A DNA stretch of 64,000 nucleotides from contig NZ_KB894765.1 in NCBI RefSeq assembly GCF_000374625.1, positions 459,447-523,446 on the forward strand. Direction: 5' to 3'. The DNA is from Allobrachymonas chironomi DSM 19884 (GTDB lineage Bacteria; Pseudomonadota; Gammaproteobacteria; Burkholderiales; Burkholderiaceae_C). A program made the translations under genes and the position numbers. A model generated the notes under the pieces. It saw only the letters and a program-made list of their open reading frames with translations. It was not told the DNA's origin and made no database searches. Each line of letters opens with the position of its first letter. Positions within the stretch are counted from its first letter, which is position 1. Shown here in pieces: positions 62,810-64,000 of the stretch.

Positions 62810-64000
62810 GACCGTTGCATAACCCCCTCAGAAGCCCACCTAGCTGTGTTCCAATGTCGTCAGGAGGATGATCGCGATGGAAAGTTTCTTCTTGATGGGT
62901 GCCAGACCGCTGGTGCAAGATAGCCCCAGCATGAAGCTGCACGATCTGCTGGATTGGCACTCCATCGCCGGTCACCTCAAGGGTCTGTACAAGCGAGAGA
63001 AGTCGGGTGCTGGCGGCCCTGAACCCTATAACTGTCTGGGCATGTTCAAGCTCATGCTGCTGGGCCAATGGGCACGGCCTGTCCGATGCCCAGCTGGAAC
63101 AGGCCTTGCGCGTGCGCCTGGACTTCATGGTCTTTACCGGCTTTGAGCCTTCTGCCGGAGAACTGCCCGACGCCAGTACCATCTGCCGATTCCGTAATCG
63201 GCTGGTAGCAGCCGGGCTGGATCAGAAGCTGCTCTCGCTCATCAACGGTCAGCTCGAACATCTGGGCCTGAAGGTGCAAGGCGTACGCGGGGCCATCATG
63301 GACGCCACCATTATCCCCAGTGCTGCCAGACCGAACCGCCATCTGGAAGAAGGTGAGCCGCTGCGGGTGGTGGACAGTCCGGATGCGGGGGCACGCTGGG
63401 TCAAGAAGGGCAAGGATGCCTTCTTTGGCTATCGCGGACACACGGCGGCAGACAGTGAAGATGGCTATGTGGAGCACGTGCATGTGCGCCCGGCCAATGA
63501 GGCGGAGATCAGGCAGCTGCCGCAGATCGTGGAGGCGCTGGCACCAGGCGTGGTGGCGGTGCTGGCGGACAAGGGCTATGCCAGTGCGGCCAATCGTCGT
63601 TTCCTGCAGGAGCGTGGCATTGGCGACTTGATCCAGTACAAGGGCAGCCGAGGTCATCCCCTGCACCCGCTGTACAGCCAGTTCAACAAGAAGATCGGCA
63701 CGATCCGCTTCAAGGTGGAGCAGGCCTTCGGGACGATGAAGCGGCGGTTCAACCTGGCGCGGGCGCGGTATTTTGGCGCAGCGAAAGTGCAGGCGCAGAT
63801 GTGTTGGGCGGCGCTGGGGATGAACTTGCTGAAGGCGCATCGCAAGTTGAAAGCGATGGAGCTTGCAGGGGTAGGTGCGCCCTGAAAGGGGTAATGGGGC
63901 CGCAAAAGCGGCTCTTCGCCATGTTTGAGCCGGGCAAATTGGCCGAATTGGCGGAATTTTCATCGCTCATGCTCGAAACTGGCGTATTCGAGGGAGGTTA
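62810..64000. mobile_element. IS5-family insertion sequence, right end cut by window
   Basis: The left terminal inverted repeat GACCGTTGCATAACCCCCTC begins at 62810. At the window edge, GAGGGAGGTTA (63990-64000) is the inner part of the opposite repeat, so about ten more bases should complete the element. It contains one transposase frame region (62877-63885) with a frameshift. The element lies directly downstream of eexN. Confidence 0.85.
62877..63885 (+). pseudogene. IS5-family DDE transposase, frameshifted
   Basis: AGGAGG precedes the ATG at 62877. The first frame (MESFFLMGARPLVQDSPS, YNCLGMFKLMLLGQW) loses phase at the AATGGGC run near 63070, where one extra G is present; the rest continues as HGLSDAQLEQALRVRLDF in another frame. 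Catalytic residues lie in IMDATIIPS (D), VLADKGYAS (D) and EQAFGTMKRRF (E). The lesion could be a programmed frameshift site, but IS5-group relatives with this sequence are normally one frame, so inactivation or a sequencing error is more likely. Confidence 0.82.

Larger units (their letters stand above)
39984..64000. mobile_element. degenerate Tn4371-like ICE with a 17-kb light-response cargo (right end outside window)
   Basis: Left edge: att-like core, tyrosine integrase, DUF1016 nuclease and DUF3363 relaxase, a gene set typical of Tn4371-like ICEs. LysR and EexN genes of the same element type appear at 61640-62806. The block 44665-61627 between relaxase and LysR is unrelated cargo. Several mobility genes are broken, so self-transfer from this copy is unlikely unless repaired or helped. 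Conjugation genes traG/trb are not in the window and may lie further right. Confidence 0.7.

Noticed and set aside
63956..63962. TTTTCAT near the right edge as a possible attR
   Set aside because: It has one T too few for the 8-bp core at 39984 and lies inside the insertion sequence, so it is not the ICE right end.
1..64000. CRISPR arrays, rRNA operons, toxin-antitoxin pairs
   Set aside because: No regularly spaced direct repeats, no rRNA-like sequence and no recognisable TA pair were seen in the window.

Overview
The window looks like a chromosome segment of a high-GC betaproteobacterium of the order Burkholderiales, most likely Comamonadaceae. The support is an SAH riboswitch in front of ahcY, an ahcY-tlyA-metF cluster, aceK, a LiuR-controlled leucine/isovalerate degradation (liu) regulon, and a fragment of an intergenic repeat that I associate with Comamonadaceae. 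The assignment is inference from gene content and style; there is no rRNA in the window.

Positions 1-39950 are ordinary, almost gap-free backbone. From left to right it holds the S-adenosylhomocysteine/one-carbon operon (ahcY, a small HhH protein, tlyA, metF) behind an SAH riboswitch; the acetate permease pair yjcH-actP; ruvA-ruvB; phoH-ybeY; two tandem CoA-transferases; ilvD; an NCS2-like permease; the hmgL-DUF1289-isomerase-dtd operon; one tRNA-Lys(CTT); the liu operon (acyl-CoA synthetase, liuB, secreted hydrolase, liuC, DUF4126, liuD); a HAD phosphatase-ychJ pair; an HNH-nuclease islet of lower GC; an acyl-CoA dehydrogenase/SDR/thiolase/aceK/carbonic anhydrase stretch; and liuA with its regulator liuR. 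Near-identical 16-bp palindromes stand before liuA and before the liu operon. A weaker third copy precedes the NCS2-like permease and suggests that it is a new regulon member.

Positions 39984-64000 are a genomic island. Its left edge is an 8-bp att-like core lying in the T-tract of the rlpA terminator, followed by a tyrosine integrase, a DUF1016 nuclease and a DUF3363 relaxase of the Tn4371-like ICE type. LysR and EexN genes of the same kind of element reappear at 61.6-62.8 kb, followed by an IS5-family insertion sequence that runs off the window. The mobility part is decaying: the integrase has a frameshift, yhcG a nonsense codon, lysR a frameshift plus a nonsense codon, the transposase a frameshift, and the relaxase appears to lack its N-terminus.

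The most interesting content is the intact 17-kb cargo at 44665-61627. It consists of two divergent operons running from one 118-bp intergenic region: litR-lipocalin-photolyase-DUF2256-FeS photolyase-SDR-epimerase-ferrochelatase to the left, and FAD oxidase-DUF1365-CFA synthase-CHI-like-MFS-DUF3833-SDR-NTF2-GST-photolyase to the right. The central regulator is a B12-binding, CarH/LitR-type light sensor. The cluster reads as a transferable light and singlet-oxygen defence package: three photolyase/cryptochrome proteins for DNA repair, lipid-modifying enzymes related to cyclopropane or furan fatty acid synthesis, and a ferrochelatase that would remove photosensitising protoporphyrin. Both operons appear to be governed by one pair of fully overlapping divergent promoters built on two 12-bp repeats.
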